Positions 12,298 through 26,246 are shown, counted from the first letter of the stretch. The stretch is DNA of 64,000 nt from Polytrichum commune (GCA_950295325.1 OX485807.1:46426796-46490795); one strand, 5' to 3'. Notes: generated from the letters alone by a model not told the origin. A program made the numbers and translations.

Positions 12298-13243
12298 TAC
12301 CGTAGTTTAATAACAGGTTCGGCACAAAATAATTCTAAAAGTAAATGCCTAAAATGTTGGAATATTATTGGCATTTTTTGCTGAATATCAAATTAATTGT
12401 TTTTCAAAATTGCCGAAAAGTGAGATATTTTTACTTCTCATTGGATTTTTACTTACAGTGGAAGCATATGTGAATTTTGAAGGAGAGAAGGTGCTCGTTT
12501 TGTAATCAAGCTCACTTACATTAGTCCACAAAGAATATGGGTTAAGAAGTAGCAAGACTCTAGGTGAGGCTTTTCAAATGTGTTGTACACAAATTTTTGG
12601 AGTCCAATTGAGCATAGAAGATGAAGTTTTATAGAATTTTGTCCAACTCACAAAAGTTGAGAAATCAATCCTTCTTCCACCTCCAACAAGTTTTGTGTCA
12701 AAATAAGTCTTTATGCAAAAGATATGGACAAAATATTGCAGCCGTGTAAAGATCAAAAAATTAAAATGCGTTCATAACAGTTTTTCGGAGCTCATTTGTG
12801 CATAGAAGATCAACTTTTTTGGAATTTTGTTGGTCTAAGAAAATTTTAGAAATCAAGTAATCTTTCACCTCCAACAAATTTTATGTCATTTGAAGACTCT
12901 ATGCAAAAGTTATGCTTGTTATAAAAATGAAGTCTAACTAGGTGCTTCACCTCAAAGTTTACATATCCCATATGTATTGTTGAACACAACTCCACTCTAC
13001 TTGCATAAAGCACAGAGCATTCTCAACTCTTCACTCACATCTTACTTGTCATTCAATGCAAGAGAGATGTACAAGATATAAGCTTAAATAGATAATTAAA
13101 AAAGAATTTAAGCCAAAATTTTGAAAATTAGAAGAGAAAATTGTTGAAAATATGAATATACTATTTTTAGGTGCCGACCTACTTGTTGAACTTTAATTAA
13201 ATATTAGGTAGCAAGTTGCCGAACCTGTTAGTAAACTACGGGT
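12298..13243. mobile_element. Non-autonomous element with ~28-bp inverted ends
   Basis: The left end (12298-12325) reads TACCGTAGTTTAATAACAGG and continues TTCGGCA. The right end (13216-13243) is its inverted complement with two or three differences. The 946-bp interior has no coding capacity. The same short motif TACTTCTC(A/G)TTGG occurs just outside the left end (12281) and inside it (12430). I could not define a clean target duplication, so the superfamily is left open. Confidence 0.6.
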
Positions 13244-16188
13244 ATTTGGATCACCCTCAATTGCAAGCATCTCTGGTTGTCCTCCACGTCCTCCACATGT
13301 TTCTTAGGACTAGACAATGGACTTGGTATACACCTTGACGACGATAGCATCCCAACTACAAAAGTAGGTGGCGGAAGGTCTTGACAATAGATTGAGATAT
13401 ATAAAGTTGAATACAACTCCATTGTCATAGGCCTTCCAACCAATTTAGTTGCAAGCTCCTTCCACATCTGTTACTACACAGTCTTGGCCCAATTAATTCA
13501 TTTGCCCTCCCAAGTGTTTATGGCCCCAATTATGATCTTCTAGGTCATCATATTTATTTGTGGCCTTGACACCAAATAATCATTGACAAAATTGAGTCAT
13601 AGCCTCCAATGGTGTCAGGCTTTGTCGAGTAGACAACCCTCACTAGTTCGAGGTTATTCACCTTCAAAACTTTCCTCATGTTGTGCTTGAGTCAAACCAT
13701 GGATATTCTAAAGCAACAAACCATTCGAACGTAGTTTCAGGTGTTTGCCCGCCATCTTGATTGAGAAGTCTATAATCTTGTCATTCATCCGAGTTGTTTA
13801 TGTGTCCATTGAGTACATTTGAAGAAACTTAGTGACCCTTTCAGCATAGGTCACTACAATTATTCTTTGGATCCAACAAAGGTAGTTAAACACATTTGCC
13901 TTCTCCAAGTTAGCCTTCTTATGTGTCATGGTCATAGGATGTAAGACAATAGGCTTAATGGTCATCACATGCTCCTCCATTTCAATTTTTTTGCTCTACA
14001 TGGTAACCAATAAGACAATTAGACTAAGGACTAGAGAAACAATAGATTTAACTCCAAATACCAAGGTAATAGATTCAAGAAGAAAGACAAGTTGTCTATG
14101 CTATCCTAGTCCTCCTAAAGTTGTAGACAAAAGAAGCGGTCTCCTAGAAGAGACTTTAGTAGTAGAACATAGTCCTACACATAATCCACATTACACACTT
14201 CCAATAAATATGTTCTTCTTTAACCTACAGTAACTCTCGACAGACAATGGTATGAAGAAATGTCACTTCCTTTAGTATCTTGGTAAGACAAAGAGACCAT
14301 AGACTCTCAAGAGATCTTTCAACCATAAAAAAATTAATCTTCCAATAAAGCCTCATTCTTTGTCGAATGGGGGCATATCCAAGACAATCTTCTTCTTGAG
14401 ATGGTAACTTCCTCCTCTTAGACTTAACTAACATATAATCACTTTGGGTTGTTTCTCAACCAATCCAGAGCTCATGCCATAGGCTCTTATAATGTAAAAC
14501 AAAAAAATTGTACCTAAGTTCACTTTCCCGATAGGAATTGACTAGAGATAACATATAAAAGTCTATCTGATAGCAATGGCCATAAGAATGAAAGAAGTTT
14601 CTCCCTTTCCTTTCTCTCTTTTTCTTTCCAAATGATCTATTTGACCCGACATTGTAGTTGATGATTCCCTTGTTATAAGTTCCTTATTCCTCAAAGGATT
14701 TGTCATTTTGCCCCTCCATAGTCTCCTTTTGGTCTCCTATCATCTGATTTCTTCATCCAAGATCTTTATCCGACTCATGCTTTGGACTCTTCTAGGTTAT
14801 AACACTTAGTTGAATATATCAGCAAGGAAAACTTTCTCAACCATCACTTCAATCTTCTCACAATTGTTGGATATCACTAATAATTATTTAGGGTATGATA
14901 ATTATTTAGGGTATGACCAAAGAGAGCCTCAACTTCTTTAAAAAAAAATGACTATAGCCTTTTCACAAGGACCCTCTCTCTCTAGACTATAGTCTATGAC
15001 AACCTTTCAATCTTTTTCACACCTTTCTTCACAACCTATTCACTTTCTCTCCTATTCCTACTTTCCATAGTTTCTTGCATGTCGTCTTTATTTTATGTAA
15101 TATGAATCTTCACTAAGAAGGAGTTCCTAACTCATGTTCTTCAACATCTTCTTTTTTTCCACTCGGCAAACTTTTCTTGGTTGTTTAAACTCAAACATCC
15201 TAACTTTGTCATGTGGAAAGGCAATAGTTTGAATTAACATGTAACCGTTAACCACCTCCAAAAAATCCATAGTTTTCATGTTTGTAACACAACATATAAC
15301 GTTATCAAAGCATAACATCACGTAGTCATAGAAATCACAAGTCTTACTTGCCACCACGCACATGCAGCTGCTCAAACACTACTCCCGTAGCCTGCACTTG
15401 CCAAAATGCCACTTCCTCAAAGTTGCTAACAAACTATGGCCTCTCACAATATTAGCTAACCACTAGAGTAACTCATTGGGTTGTTGCCCAAGTGGATGCT
15501 TATAATGACAACTTCTTATGATGACGGCTTCATGATTTCAACTGAAAGATGGTTACTAAATGATGGCTTGAAGCAATAAGTTGGCCACTAATTAAGAGCC
15601 AACTACCAGTCCGTCGTCACGTAGCCCACATAGTTGTTCTCATTAAGTCTATTGTCTAGCCCCATTTTTAAATCATAAACTTAGACTACGGTCTAGGGCA
15701 TTAATTTAATAGGACATTGATTCACAAATGTTATTATGGTCTTTATGATAAGTTTTGTACATCCATCAAACTAATTACAAAAATATTCATTTTCAAAAAC
15801 ATGGATGTTTTGATTTCTAAAATTAATTATATTTTTTGTTTGATGTTTGCATAAAAATCCAAATGTGCAATGTGCTACAATATTTGTTAAAGTGTGTGTA
15901 AGAATATTTTGAAGGTGTGTTTATGTATAAATTTGAACTTATTTTTTTGAGATTTCAATATATACAATGGATAAGGTAAAGGCCCTAAATTTAGTTACAC
16001 ATAAATCACCCATGTAGATTGAATTGAAGGTCCAATTTTTTTTTTGTTAAATGTACAACATAACAATGAAAATGAAACAAAACCAACATGTAGAATTTAG
16101 GACAGATGTATCTTTCATAAACACTCCCAAATGACCAAATCTACATGTGCAATCACCTTGAAAAATAATTGCTAATGAATAGAGATTG

Positions 16189-16190
<2 letters not shown>
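13244..16190. other. Long AT-rich stretch, no gene recognised
   Basis: Both strands are stop-rich and the longest frames are under about 105 codons without any recognisable domain. A 19-bp direct repeat containing AATTATTTAGGGTATGA occurs near 14880-14920. The composition resembles old repeat DNA. I see no RNA gene. Confidence 0.4.

Positions 16191-16192
<2 letters not shown>

Positions 16193-16221
<29 letters not shown>
16193..16221. repeat. (CT)n microsatellite
   Basis: About fourteen CT dinucleotides in a row, followed by a short TATCTATATATA stretch. Confidence 0.9.
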
Positions 16222-16227
<6 letters not shown>

Positions 16228-16439
16228 ATATAGTACGGTTGAGAAATAAAATATAAGCAAGTCATTGTTGTTGGCTCCAATTGTTTTCATGAGCACATGG
16301 CTTGAGCTAGTTGTGCATGACATGAGATCCCAACTATTCTCTATAGGGGACACAGTGCTTTGCTACAAACGCCAAGGTCAACAAACTTGTCCATAGCTCC
16401 TACAACTTGTTTTTCTTTGATGCCAATATGCTCAAGTGG

Positions 16440-16695
16440 ATTGAAAATCATACCTCTCTTGCTTTGGTTACGGCTATCAAAAGTGCATGTTTGTTGCTTT
16501 CTTAACTGAATGCATAGGTCCTCCCATTTTTGTTCATTATTGAGTGTAGAGTGGTTATTGTTATTTGAAGACGTACTCCAATCTCTTTTTAAAGATGTGT
16601 GTTTACAATGATTGCTCTTTGATCCTCACCAAACCACATACCAACCAAATGTAGGGGCCCGATTAAGAAAAGTAACCGCATAACACCCGCATACC
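16440..16695 (+). repeat. Dispersed ~300-bp repeat family R, copy 1
   Basis: It shares an ordered series of short blocks with copies at 19111, 31319, 48193, 50550 and 57090: GGTTA..G.TAT...AGTGCATGT, then ATTGAGTGTAGAGTGGTTA, then TTTGAAGACGTA, then GATCCTCACC, then CCGATTAAGAAAAGTAACCG. Copies are diverged, perhaps 70-80 % identical by eye. It is not coding. It may be a SINE or a short non-autonomous element, but no tRNA-like promoter boxes or poly-A tail were identified. Confidence 0.6.
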
Positions 16696-16870
16696 TTATG
16701 TAGTGTGCTCTCAATAGAAACCTTCAAGCCGAGGCTCAACACATTTCTAATGCTCGCCAATGTAAGCAACAAGTCCACCTTATTTCTAATAGACGACCAT
16801 GCATTTCTAGTATCCACCCAATTATGCTCGTTCAAGAGACAATCCTTCTCATGCGCTAGAACGTCTCTTA

Positions 16871-17021
16871 ACATTATTCAGATCCATGACAGTGTTGTAT
16901 GGGACTGACAATATTCCAAGGAATATTCCCTGTACTTTTCACGGCCGATCTTCAAAATACAAGGAATATTCCCTATAATATTGTCAGTCCCATACAACAC
17001 TGTTATGGATCTGAATAATGT
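16871..17021. mobile_element. Foldback MITE, copy 1 (151 bp)
   Basis: The element is almost entirely one inverted repeat: ACATTATTCAGATCCATGAC at the left is mirrored by its complement at the right, and the match extends inward for about 60 bp around AAGGAATATTCCCT. It is flanked by TA on both sides, as for mariner/Stowaway-like insertions. A second copy with the same ends lies at 29099-29247. The RNA would form one long hairpin. Confidence 0.85.
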
Positions 17022-17023
17022 TA

Positions 17024-18060
17024 CGCTACTCACCAAATACCTTAAAAGTTGAATGCCTCTTATGTTTTCGAACTCTCTTTTGTAGCTTCACTCATGGCCT
17101 TCATCTGTTGCCTGATTTCCTCATGTTGTGCCTTGTGTAGCTTCCACCTAGGTAGCTGACCAATTGGATTTTGACCACTTAGAATATCCGACTGTGTTAC
17201 CTATCATCCTGTTCCCAGAACTAGTACATGATGAAGAAATGCAAACAATGTTTGCATTTGGAGCTATGATATCATAGGTGAATTAGGAGCCCCACACGAG
17301 GGACTTTCTTCTCACACCTACCACATGATGGAAAAATAAAACTCTATTGCAATAGCTACACTATTTTGTCTAATTAGTGTGGGTTCCCATTTGGTGTTAC
17401 GCAATGCTATACCATTATACAAAGAGTATAATGTTCACGCAAATAGCATAAGTAGGTAGTATGCACGCCGAAGAATATGATACAATTTAGTTGGCAAAAC
17501 ACAATAATGTTGGTAAAAACAATATGATAGCAACATGTAACTATGAAGTTAACCCCACACCGACTAGATAAAATAGTGTGGTCATATAGGAGAGGTCAAT
17601 TGCGGTCAGGCAAACCCTAGTCGACACTTTGAGTCAAATTTGATAAATCAATACTCCCTCCCCCCCAAGGAAGTCTTTCACCTTTGTCAAGCATAACTCT
17701 TGATAAACTTAGTTGCTTTGAGTATTTGAAATCCTTTAATCCTCAAATGTCAAAGAGGCCCATTATGGACCTTAAGATGTCATACAAGTCATAATGTTAC
17801 TCAATGTGCAACTCTTTGTTTTGTGGACTCTCATAATTTAACAACAAATGCTTGAAAAGTTGCACAAGGAGACTCATATTTAGACTGAACTCCTAGCATC
17901 CCTTTATTATATTATGAGGGCCCACGTCGTTGAGTAATGTTATAATAGATCTAAGATTACTTATTGATTATTCTTATGTGGATTGAAATGTAGAAAGACT
18001 TCAAACCTTATACCACTAAACCTGTAGTCATCACTAAAGTGGCACTAATTACACTAAATG
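17024..18060. other. Intergenic, nothing recognised
   Basis: AT-rich DNA without a coding signature, RNA gene or repeat structure that I can support. Confidence 0.4.
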
Positions 18061-18063
18061 GGG

Positions 18064-18770
18064 TATAGTGGTGCGAGAAACATCGCCTCAAAAAAGCTAG
18101 TTAACTATAGTGGTGTGAGAAGTGGCACCTCAAAATAGTTAGTTAACTATAGTTAACTATAGTGGGTGGACTATATGGTAATAGTGCCCTAATCATGCAG
18201 ATATCCCTGCCTTATGCGACTCTGTCACGGAATTGCCAAATGTCTTAACAACTTTCCTTCTGTCATGGACATGGATTGTCGTTTTCCATCCTTAAAAATC
18301 ACAAGGGCCCATAGGCGAACCCTGAGATTTGAAGAAATCGAATTATCGGGGACAGTAATAAAGGCAAGTGACGCTTATATGAACTAGAATTGATAAAAAG
18401 GTGATACTCTGTATTCATATTATCGGTCGAACATGGTAACGTCCGGAAATGGACTTTCACCGTGCAATGGTTCAGTTGGGTTGTTTGTTGTGGATTCGTT
18501 TGGATTCGAGTCCCTCGATGGCATTGGTATTTTTTTCCTTGTAGCCTGTTGATGAGAGTCGGCATCGTAGTTAACTATAGTGGTGCGGTAACAGGTCGGC
18601 CTCGTGGACCTATTTAACTATAGTGGTTGCAGAAGCGGGCCATGTTGTGCAATAGTTAACTATAGTGATGAGCAATCGGATCGGCCTCGTGGTCTAGTTA
18701 ACTATAGTGATGCCCTAAACCAAGTACAAGAAAAGTAGTTAAAATAGTTAACTAGCGTAGTGGTATAAGG
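18064..18770 (+). repeat. Degenerate 42-bp minisatellite with conserved core
   Basis: The core TAGTTAACTATAGTGGTG recurs with TATAG starting at 18064, 18106, 18148 (plus a 10-bp echo at 18158), 18576, 18619, 18661 and 18703, and as a weaker version at 18753. Spacing inside each block is 42, 42 and 43, 42, 42 bp. The roughly 25 bp between cores differ strongly from unit to unit. The two blocks are separated by about 410 bp of unrelated sequence (18165-18570). The core contains the palindrome TAGTTAACTA. Confidence 0.8.
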
Positions 18771-19110
18771 TCTGAAAGACTTGCTCACCAACGACCTAGA
18801 CTAACAGACATACCACATATATCTAATCAGTACCTCTTTCCACAAGTTGTGCTAAATATGGACTCAATACCATAGACCAAGTGAAATATTCTCTCAATAT
18901 TTGTTGAGGGTCCATATCATGTATAAACTCATTCCGCTCCTTTAATTTTGGGGTTAAACTTTGAATAAACTCAAGCTTTGGATGACATTTAATCTCCACC
19001 AATTTTTGGCTTTGGAAAAGTCCCACATTTATCAACACAATTCCCACTTTCACAATAGAGGTGAGAGATCTTAGTAGCATCAGTTAAGGTAGATGGGTCT
19101 TAAGTGGCTC

Positions 19111-19400
19111 GTTTTCTTAATTGGACCCCTATATTTGATTGGTATATATGCAGTTTGGTGAGGATCAAAGGAGCAAACATCGTAAAGACACATGTTTAAA
19201 AGAGAGTGGACTATGTCTTCGAATATTAACAACTAGTCTACACTCAAGTGAACACGATTAGGAAGACCTATGTATCCAATTTAAAAATCAACAAACATGT
19301 ACTTCCAATAATCATAATTAAATCAAGGGAGATTTGATTTTCAATCCGATTTGTGCAAACATGTTTCCATGTAGATAATGGCAATGCAACACGAGGTTTG
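19111..19400 (-). repeat. Dispersed repeat family R, copy 2
   Basis: On the minus strand it carries the fullest version of the family's ordered blocks: CTCGTGTTGCATTGCC, then TGATTATTGGAAGTACATGT, then TTCACTTGAGTGTAGAC, then TAAACATGTGTCTTTACGAT, then GATCCTCACC, then ATAGGGGTCCAATTAAGAAA. It is non-coding. Confidence 0.6.
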
Positions 19401-20175
19401 TTGAGTGAATCTTATCAGTAGAAGTTGGAGCATTGGATTGGGGGTAGATCGAACAGACACTTAATTCACGTCGGTCTCCCCGGAGACTGAAGTTTCTCTC
19501 TCTCTAGAAGTTGGAGAACATGAAGAATAAACCAAATGTTATTGGACTGTACGTACCCATTGGGTTTCTCACTGCTGCAAAAGTGGTTTTCTGATGCTTA
19601 ACAAAGTCTAGCAATACATCTACTTAGAGAGAGAGAGAGAGAGATCACATGCAACCCTACATCTAATCCAACATAAAAGTACTGAAATAGTACGCGGCCT
19701 GAAGATTGTTGTTCTTAGTTGAGATGACATCAGTATCAACTCAAAGCATCTCAAATCACAGTTGGGGCGTTCATAACTGATCACTTAAGAGATCCAAATA
19801 TGGAGAAGTTTAAGGCAGTGCAAGTTATTCTAGTGCATGAAGATAGAAATTAGGACGATTGCAATTTTTATGGTAATTTGATTCCTTAAATTTAAATTAC
19901 TATGATTGTTTAAAGCCAAAAGCGAGCTCGAACATATTAAAAGTCTACAATCTACCATAACCACTCATTTTAACGCTCATTCCTCCTCTATTTAGCATTC
20001 AGAACCATGATACGTGTCATGACACTATTGGTTGTGGCTTGATTGAAATTGAATCCCAACTTGATCAAACTTCTGGTACCCTATAGATTGCCGATGGGGT
20101 CCTCATTGGGAATAGGCACCTCTCCTATAATGTATCCAAGTCATTTGAGAGTAATCAGCTACAAACCTATAGGGG

Positions 20176-20766
20176 CACGGGTAGATCACTTAGTGCATTT
20201 TAAAAACGACGTGCGGCATAATATAGAGAGGATTAAAATCATTTGAAATAAAAATTATAAAGGAATTCCAAATAATGAAGGGGCCATTAAATGTAGACAA
20301 TCCCATTATAAGTAAGTTAGATGGACATAAAATGTGGGACATTATTTTTTTTGTAAAATTAATATAGGGGCTGAAGATAAGGATCCTAGAATCCTATATG
20401 TTTTCATCATAACAGTGTTTGCAATGGTATTACTTTGCTATGGTCTCCTATGTGTTTTCTTCATAACTCTATTTGCAATGGTATTATTGTTTGCACCCTT
20501 CTTTGTTTCCATGCTTTCCCTCAACACTCGTCAATTGCGTTAGGAAGTAGATTAGCTTTTATTACTTAAAAGGAATATAGAGTACAAAAAATTGCAGTGA
20601 CTTGGACAATATAAGTAATGGAAGGGTGCAAACAAATGGGCCATTTTTGAAATCTAAGTAATTATAAGGAGGCTTTAATTCAACCCTTGAAGGTAAATAG
20701 CCCCAAAACAAAAAAACCCCCAGCCCCACGTGGTGCACAAAAATGCCTTAGAGTGATCTACCCGTG
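20176..20766 (-). mobile_element. hAT-like MITE, copy 3 (591 bp, inverted)
   Basis: It starts CACGGGTAGATCACT and ends AGTGATCTACCCGTG, a perfect 15-bp terminal inverted repeat. TATAGGGG flanks both sides (20168-20175 and 20767-20774). It is reversed relative to copies 1 and 2, carries its own internal deletion, and has a tandem duplication of about 55 bp near 20400-20510. Its clean ends suggest it is the youngest of the three. Confidence 0.9.
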
Positions 20767-20774
20767 TATAGGGG

Positions 20775-21231
20775 GTCCAAAAAATTATGTTAGATGGATG
20801 AGAGATACCTCTGACATATTGTATGTGATAATTTTCTAAAGTGAGCACTTTTAGCTTTGCATCCAATTCTCCTAGGACATTAATTTGCAATAAGTGTGAA
20901 ATGATGAAAGGCTTTAATCATGTCCCTTGTAATTTTTAGAGCTGGTGTGAACATCTCATTCATATCAAAGTAAAGATTCGCAAACAACTCTTTCAAATGT
21001 CCATAATGGAGTTGGATGTGCCAACAATAAGGCCACGTATGTTTAAATTAACCCTTTTCTTCATTAGATGAGTCTGAATGATCATCCTTGAAAAGGAAAA
21101 CTAAAGAATTGATTGCAAAACAGGATCCACTAACATAATAAGTGAAGAATTGACAATTTGACACAAAACAGCATCTCCTGTGTGAGTGCAGCATGGACAC
21201 AAAAGACATGAGTATCATACTGTAGACTGAG
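20775..21231. other. Flank between MITE and CDKB1 copy A, nothing recognised
   Basis: No coding or RNA signal is seen. It precedes the GAGT microsatellite upstream of the kinase gene. Confidence 0.4.
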
Positions 21232-21296
21232 GAGTGAGTGAGTGAGTGAGTGAGTGAGTGAGTGAGTGAGTGAGTGTATGTATGTATGTATGTATG
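21232..21296. repeat. (GAGT)n then (GTAT)n microsatellite
   Basis: About eleven GAGT units run directly into about five GTAT units, ending just before the point where homology with the inverted duplicate begins (21303). The array is absent from the other arm, so it marks the edge of the duplication. Confidence 0.85.
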
Positions 21297-21322
21297 CTAG
21301 TGTTCAAATTTGAACCGGAGAG

Positions 21323-21333
21323 AGCCGTTGGGC
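21323..21333 (-). promoter_or_regulatory. MSA-like (MYB3R) site, CDKB1 copy A
   Basis: The reverse complement reads GCCCAACGGCT, which holds the AACGG core of the mitosis-specific activator element bound by three-repeat MYB proteins in plant G2/M genes. It lies about 300 bp upstream of the ATG and is conserved in the other copy at 35121. Function is inferred from the motif and the gene's known G2/M role. Confidence 0.55.
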
Positions 21334-21354
21334 TCACACAGTGGGTTTCCATGG

Positions 21355-21362
21355 TTGGCGCC
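21355..21362 (+). promoter_or_regulatory. E2F-like site, CDKB1 copy A
   Basis: TTGGCGCC is one base short of the plant E2F consensus and is conserved in the inverted copy (35091-35098). CDKB1 promoters are known E2F targets in Arabidopsis. Whether this site is used is inference. Confidence 0.4.
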
Positions 21363-21626
21363 TCCGCTAGCTGGCTGCCCAGCCCAGCCCAGCCTCGCCT
21401 CGCCTCTCTGCTCTCTCTCGCGCACGCTCTCTCTCTTCTTGTGCCAGCCTCCCCTCGCTAGCTTTCCCTAACTTGGCACCACTGTTCCGCCATCGCCGCT
21501 AACTTAGCACACTCTTCCCAAACAACCACCTCTCACTCTCTCACTCACTCACTCACGCACTCACGCACTCGCACAGATACACTGCGGAGCTGGCTGCTGC
21601 AGGGCGGTCGACGCAGCGGAGGAGCA

Positions 21627-23640
<2,014 letters not shown>

Positions 23641-23859
23641 AGAAGGCGTGTGCACAGAACAGGGATATTAGCCAATCATGCTGATTGGGTTTCCAGTAGC
23701 GACAAGGGAACAGTTTATGGAGCATTTGATTGCTATGAATGCAGATGGGCATGATAGCAATCCATTCTACAAATACTCCAATGTCAAATGACAGCCATTG
23801 AAGTTCAGACCCAAGCAACCATTACTGTTGCTGAGGGAGAGCAGACTCTTATTTTACAT

Positions 23860-25506
23860 AGTTGCTGCGGCTTTTTACATTGCTGTCCCTACATGCGTCC
23901 ATCCTCATCTATACCTGACAAGAAGTTTGATCTCGTTGAGGCATGGCTAAACAAAATTGGCACGAATTTAAAGCAAGTGATGGACAGCAGTTTACAACGT
24001 ACTGGAAGACATATGTGAGGAAGAGTTGAAAGATCTGACAACTCTTGCCGTTGGATGAGTTACACTAGTACTAGACTACAATTACAATTTAGGTGCTCAA
24101 TATGTAGTTGAGTGTCAATCTTCAAATTTTTGAGGTGCTGGACTTTGTAGTCCCACTTGACCGTCATTATTGAGGAAGTACTCAAGATCCTTGTGCTCAA
24201 ATCTGTTGAGAAAAATTTACAAATGTGTACTACATTGTGTGCGTACATATATACATGGATTCGAATATTGTTTAGAATTTTGCCACCGATATAGCGATTT
24301 ATATGATGTTATAGGAGTCTCAAACGATTGTGGAAAGTAATTGCTTGTGTAGATTATGCAGGCATGTAGGATTCTTGTGTTTGAAAAAAGATAATGTTAT
24401 GATTCCCTAAAGTTGGAATTGGTAGTTTATGCTAATGTTCAGAGTAGGTGACCGACTCCCCACATGATGGACCCCTAAGCTATGGTTGGAATGCTTGATG
24501 ACAAAGATGACGGGCATTTGGGCAATGCACCCAAGTTTGGGAGTTTCTATGTTATTCGATTCTAGTTGTTCGCTACTAATATTGGCTAGTATTTGTGAGT
24601 ATTTATTGAAGTCTGGGAGCTACTGCAGTGGCAAGCTAACAAGCATGTGATTGTGTTTAAAGGTTTAGGAAGTGACTCCAAGGTTTAGGCTGAAGTAGGT
24701 GAGATAGTTTGAATGAGACAAATGTGCCGAAATCTACTCCCACGATGCTTACTTTTACTGCATCAATGTTTGAATCCACATGGTTAATTTTGTTTACTCC
24801 AACACATATTTGACTGCACTTCGTAAGTCTTCCATGCAGACATGTTCATGAATGTGAGCTGAATTATGTTGTAATGTGCAATTAGATTAGCTCAAATTAC
24901 ACAGAAAACCAACTTTCTTTATTCATCCTCGTGTCAACCACAATAAAACAAATTTGGTTCTTATATCAACCACAGGAGAACCCTAATGTTTCACTTTTGG
25001 TAATGTGGGTAATTAGTGGATCTATGCACAAACCTCATCCTTATATTAACCATAAAACCAAAATGGCGATGCTTTGATATTGTGATAATAAATGCACAAA
25101 TGGGCTTATCTCATCCTTATATGAACAACATTAAAACCATAAATATTATGTCTTGTTATTGTAGTAATCAACCAACTATTTAATGTTTATTATCGATAAT
25201 TAGTGTGCCTAAGTTCACATGTAAGTGTACTTGAGTTGCATAATGCTACAGAGATTGCCCATGCCTAACAAAATTGAGATGTTCAATATAGTAACTTGGT
25301 AATGGGTTAACTTAGCTACTGAAAATGAGTGAGGGTGTACTACACGTTGTTGGGGGGTATTTATTTTGCTTTAACCTTACTAATGTTATGAAATTTTATG
25401 TAACACAAGATATTTCTGACTTGTTTAGGGCTCATCCATCTGCAACTTAATGTCATGATTCATAGGGAACTTGTTAAATACCTAGGGTTGATTCACTAGA
25501 AACTTA
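23860..25506. other. Spacer DNA, nothing recognised
   Basis: After the CDKB1 3' flank the sequence turns AT-rich without coding signature. From about 25440 on, it resembles the unit of the minisatellite that resumes at 25972, so that array probably began before the MITE insertion. Confidence 0.4.
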
Positions 25507-25951
25507 GGGGCGGTTTACACTATGGACCATGAAGTCGTCCCACGTCTGTCTAAGCGATGTGATTGGACGTTGAAGTCGTCCCAAGACGACTTGGGTTTAC
25601 ACCAAGGAAAAAATGGCAGAGTGACCACGGAGGTTGAGGTCCACAAAATATTATTTTTTAAGCCTACTCTATCCACTGCCATGGTCCAACGGGTTTTCCG
25701 TTGGGACAAGCAAAAGAGGTGGTCCGGGAAAAAGAGCAAGGGCCCATGTCAGAAAATTGCCGTTTTAAGCCTTTTTGGTGCATGGTCATTCTTCATGGTC
25801 CACATTCGGTTTACACCTAGTGAAGGGCCCATGAACCATGAAAACTAATATTTTAGTAACTCGGACCATGGAAGTCGTCCCATGAAGTCGTCCCACGCAA
25901 AATAGGCCTCTTACGTGGGACGACTTCTTGGTCCATAGTGTAAACCACCCC
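25507..25951. mobile_element. PIF/Harbinger (Tourist-like) MITE, 445 bp
   Basis: Terminal inverted repeats of about 40 bp begin GGGGCGGTTTACACTATGG at the left, with its complement (GGGGTGGTTTACAC... read inward) at the right. The target duplication is TTA (25504-25506 and 25952-25954), as expected for PIF/Harbinger. The motif GAAGTCGTCCCA occurs five times inside (25531, 25572, 25871 and 25884 direct; 25916 inverted), so the subterminal regions are internally repetitive. It encodes no transposase. Confidence 0.88.
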
Positions 25952-25971
25952 TTATTGTCATTAGCCATGAC

Positions 25972-26246
25972 AAACTTGTTACATGTCATGTCATTATATA
26001 TGAGACACTTCTATCATGAGCCAATCCTAAACTTGTTACAAGTTATGTCATTATTCATAAGATACTTTGTGTCATAAGCCAATCCTTAACTTGTTACAGG
26101 TCATGTCAATATCCATAAGGAACTTTTGCCATGAGCCAATATTAAACTTGTTACATGTTATGTCAATATCCATAAAAGCTTTTGCCATGAGCCAAACTTA
26201 AACTTGTTATATGTTATGTCCTTATCCATAAGAAACTTATTAAACT
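25972..26246 (+). repeat. 57-bp minisatellite, about five units
   Basis: Units begin AAACTTGTTACA at 25972, 26029, 26087, 26144 and 26200 (spacing 57, 58, 57, 56) and run through ATGTCA..ATCCATAAG and TGCCATGAGCCAAT. Related sequence left of the Harbinger MITE (around 25440-25506) suggests the MITE landed in the array. Not coding. Confidence 0.85.

Noticed and set aside
13228-15375. Decayed coding DNA on the minus strand
   Set aside because: Short frames give no recognisable domain, so no element family or gene could be supported.
18480-18540. A tRNA-like T-arm (GGATTCGAGTCC)
   Set aside because: No cloverleaf can be drawn around it: no acceptor stem, D arm or anticodon arm in the right place.
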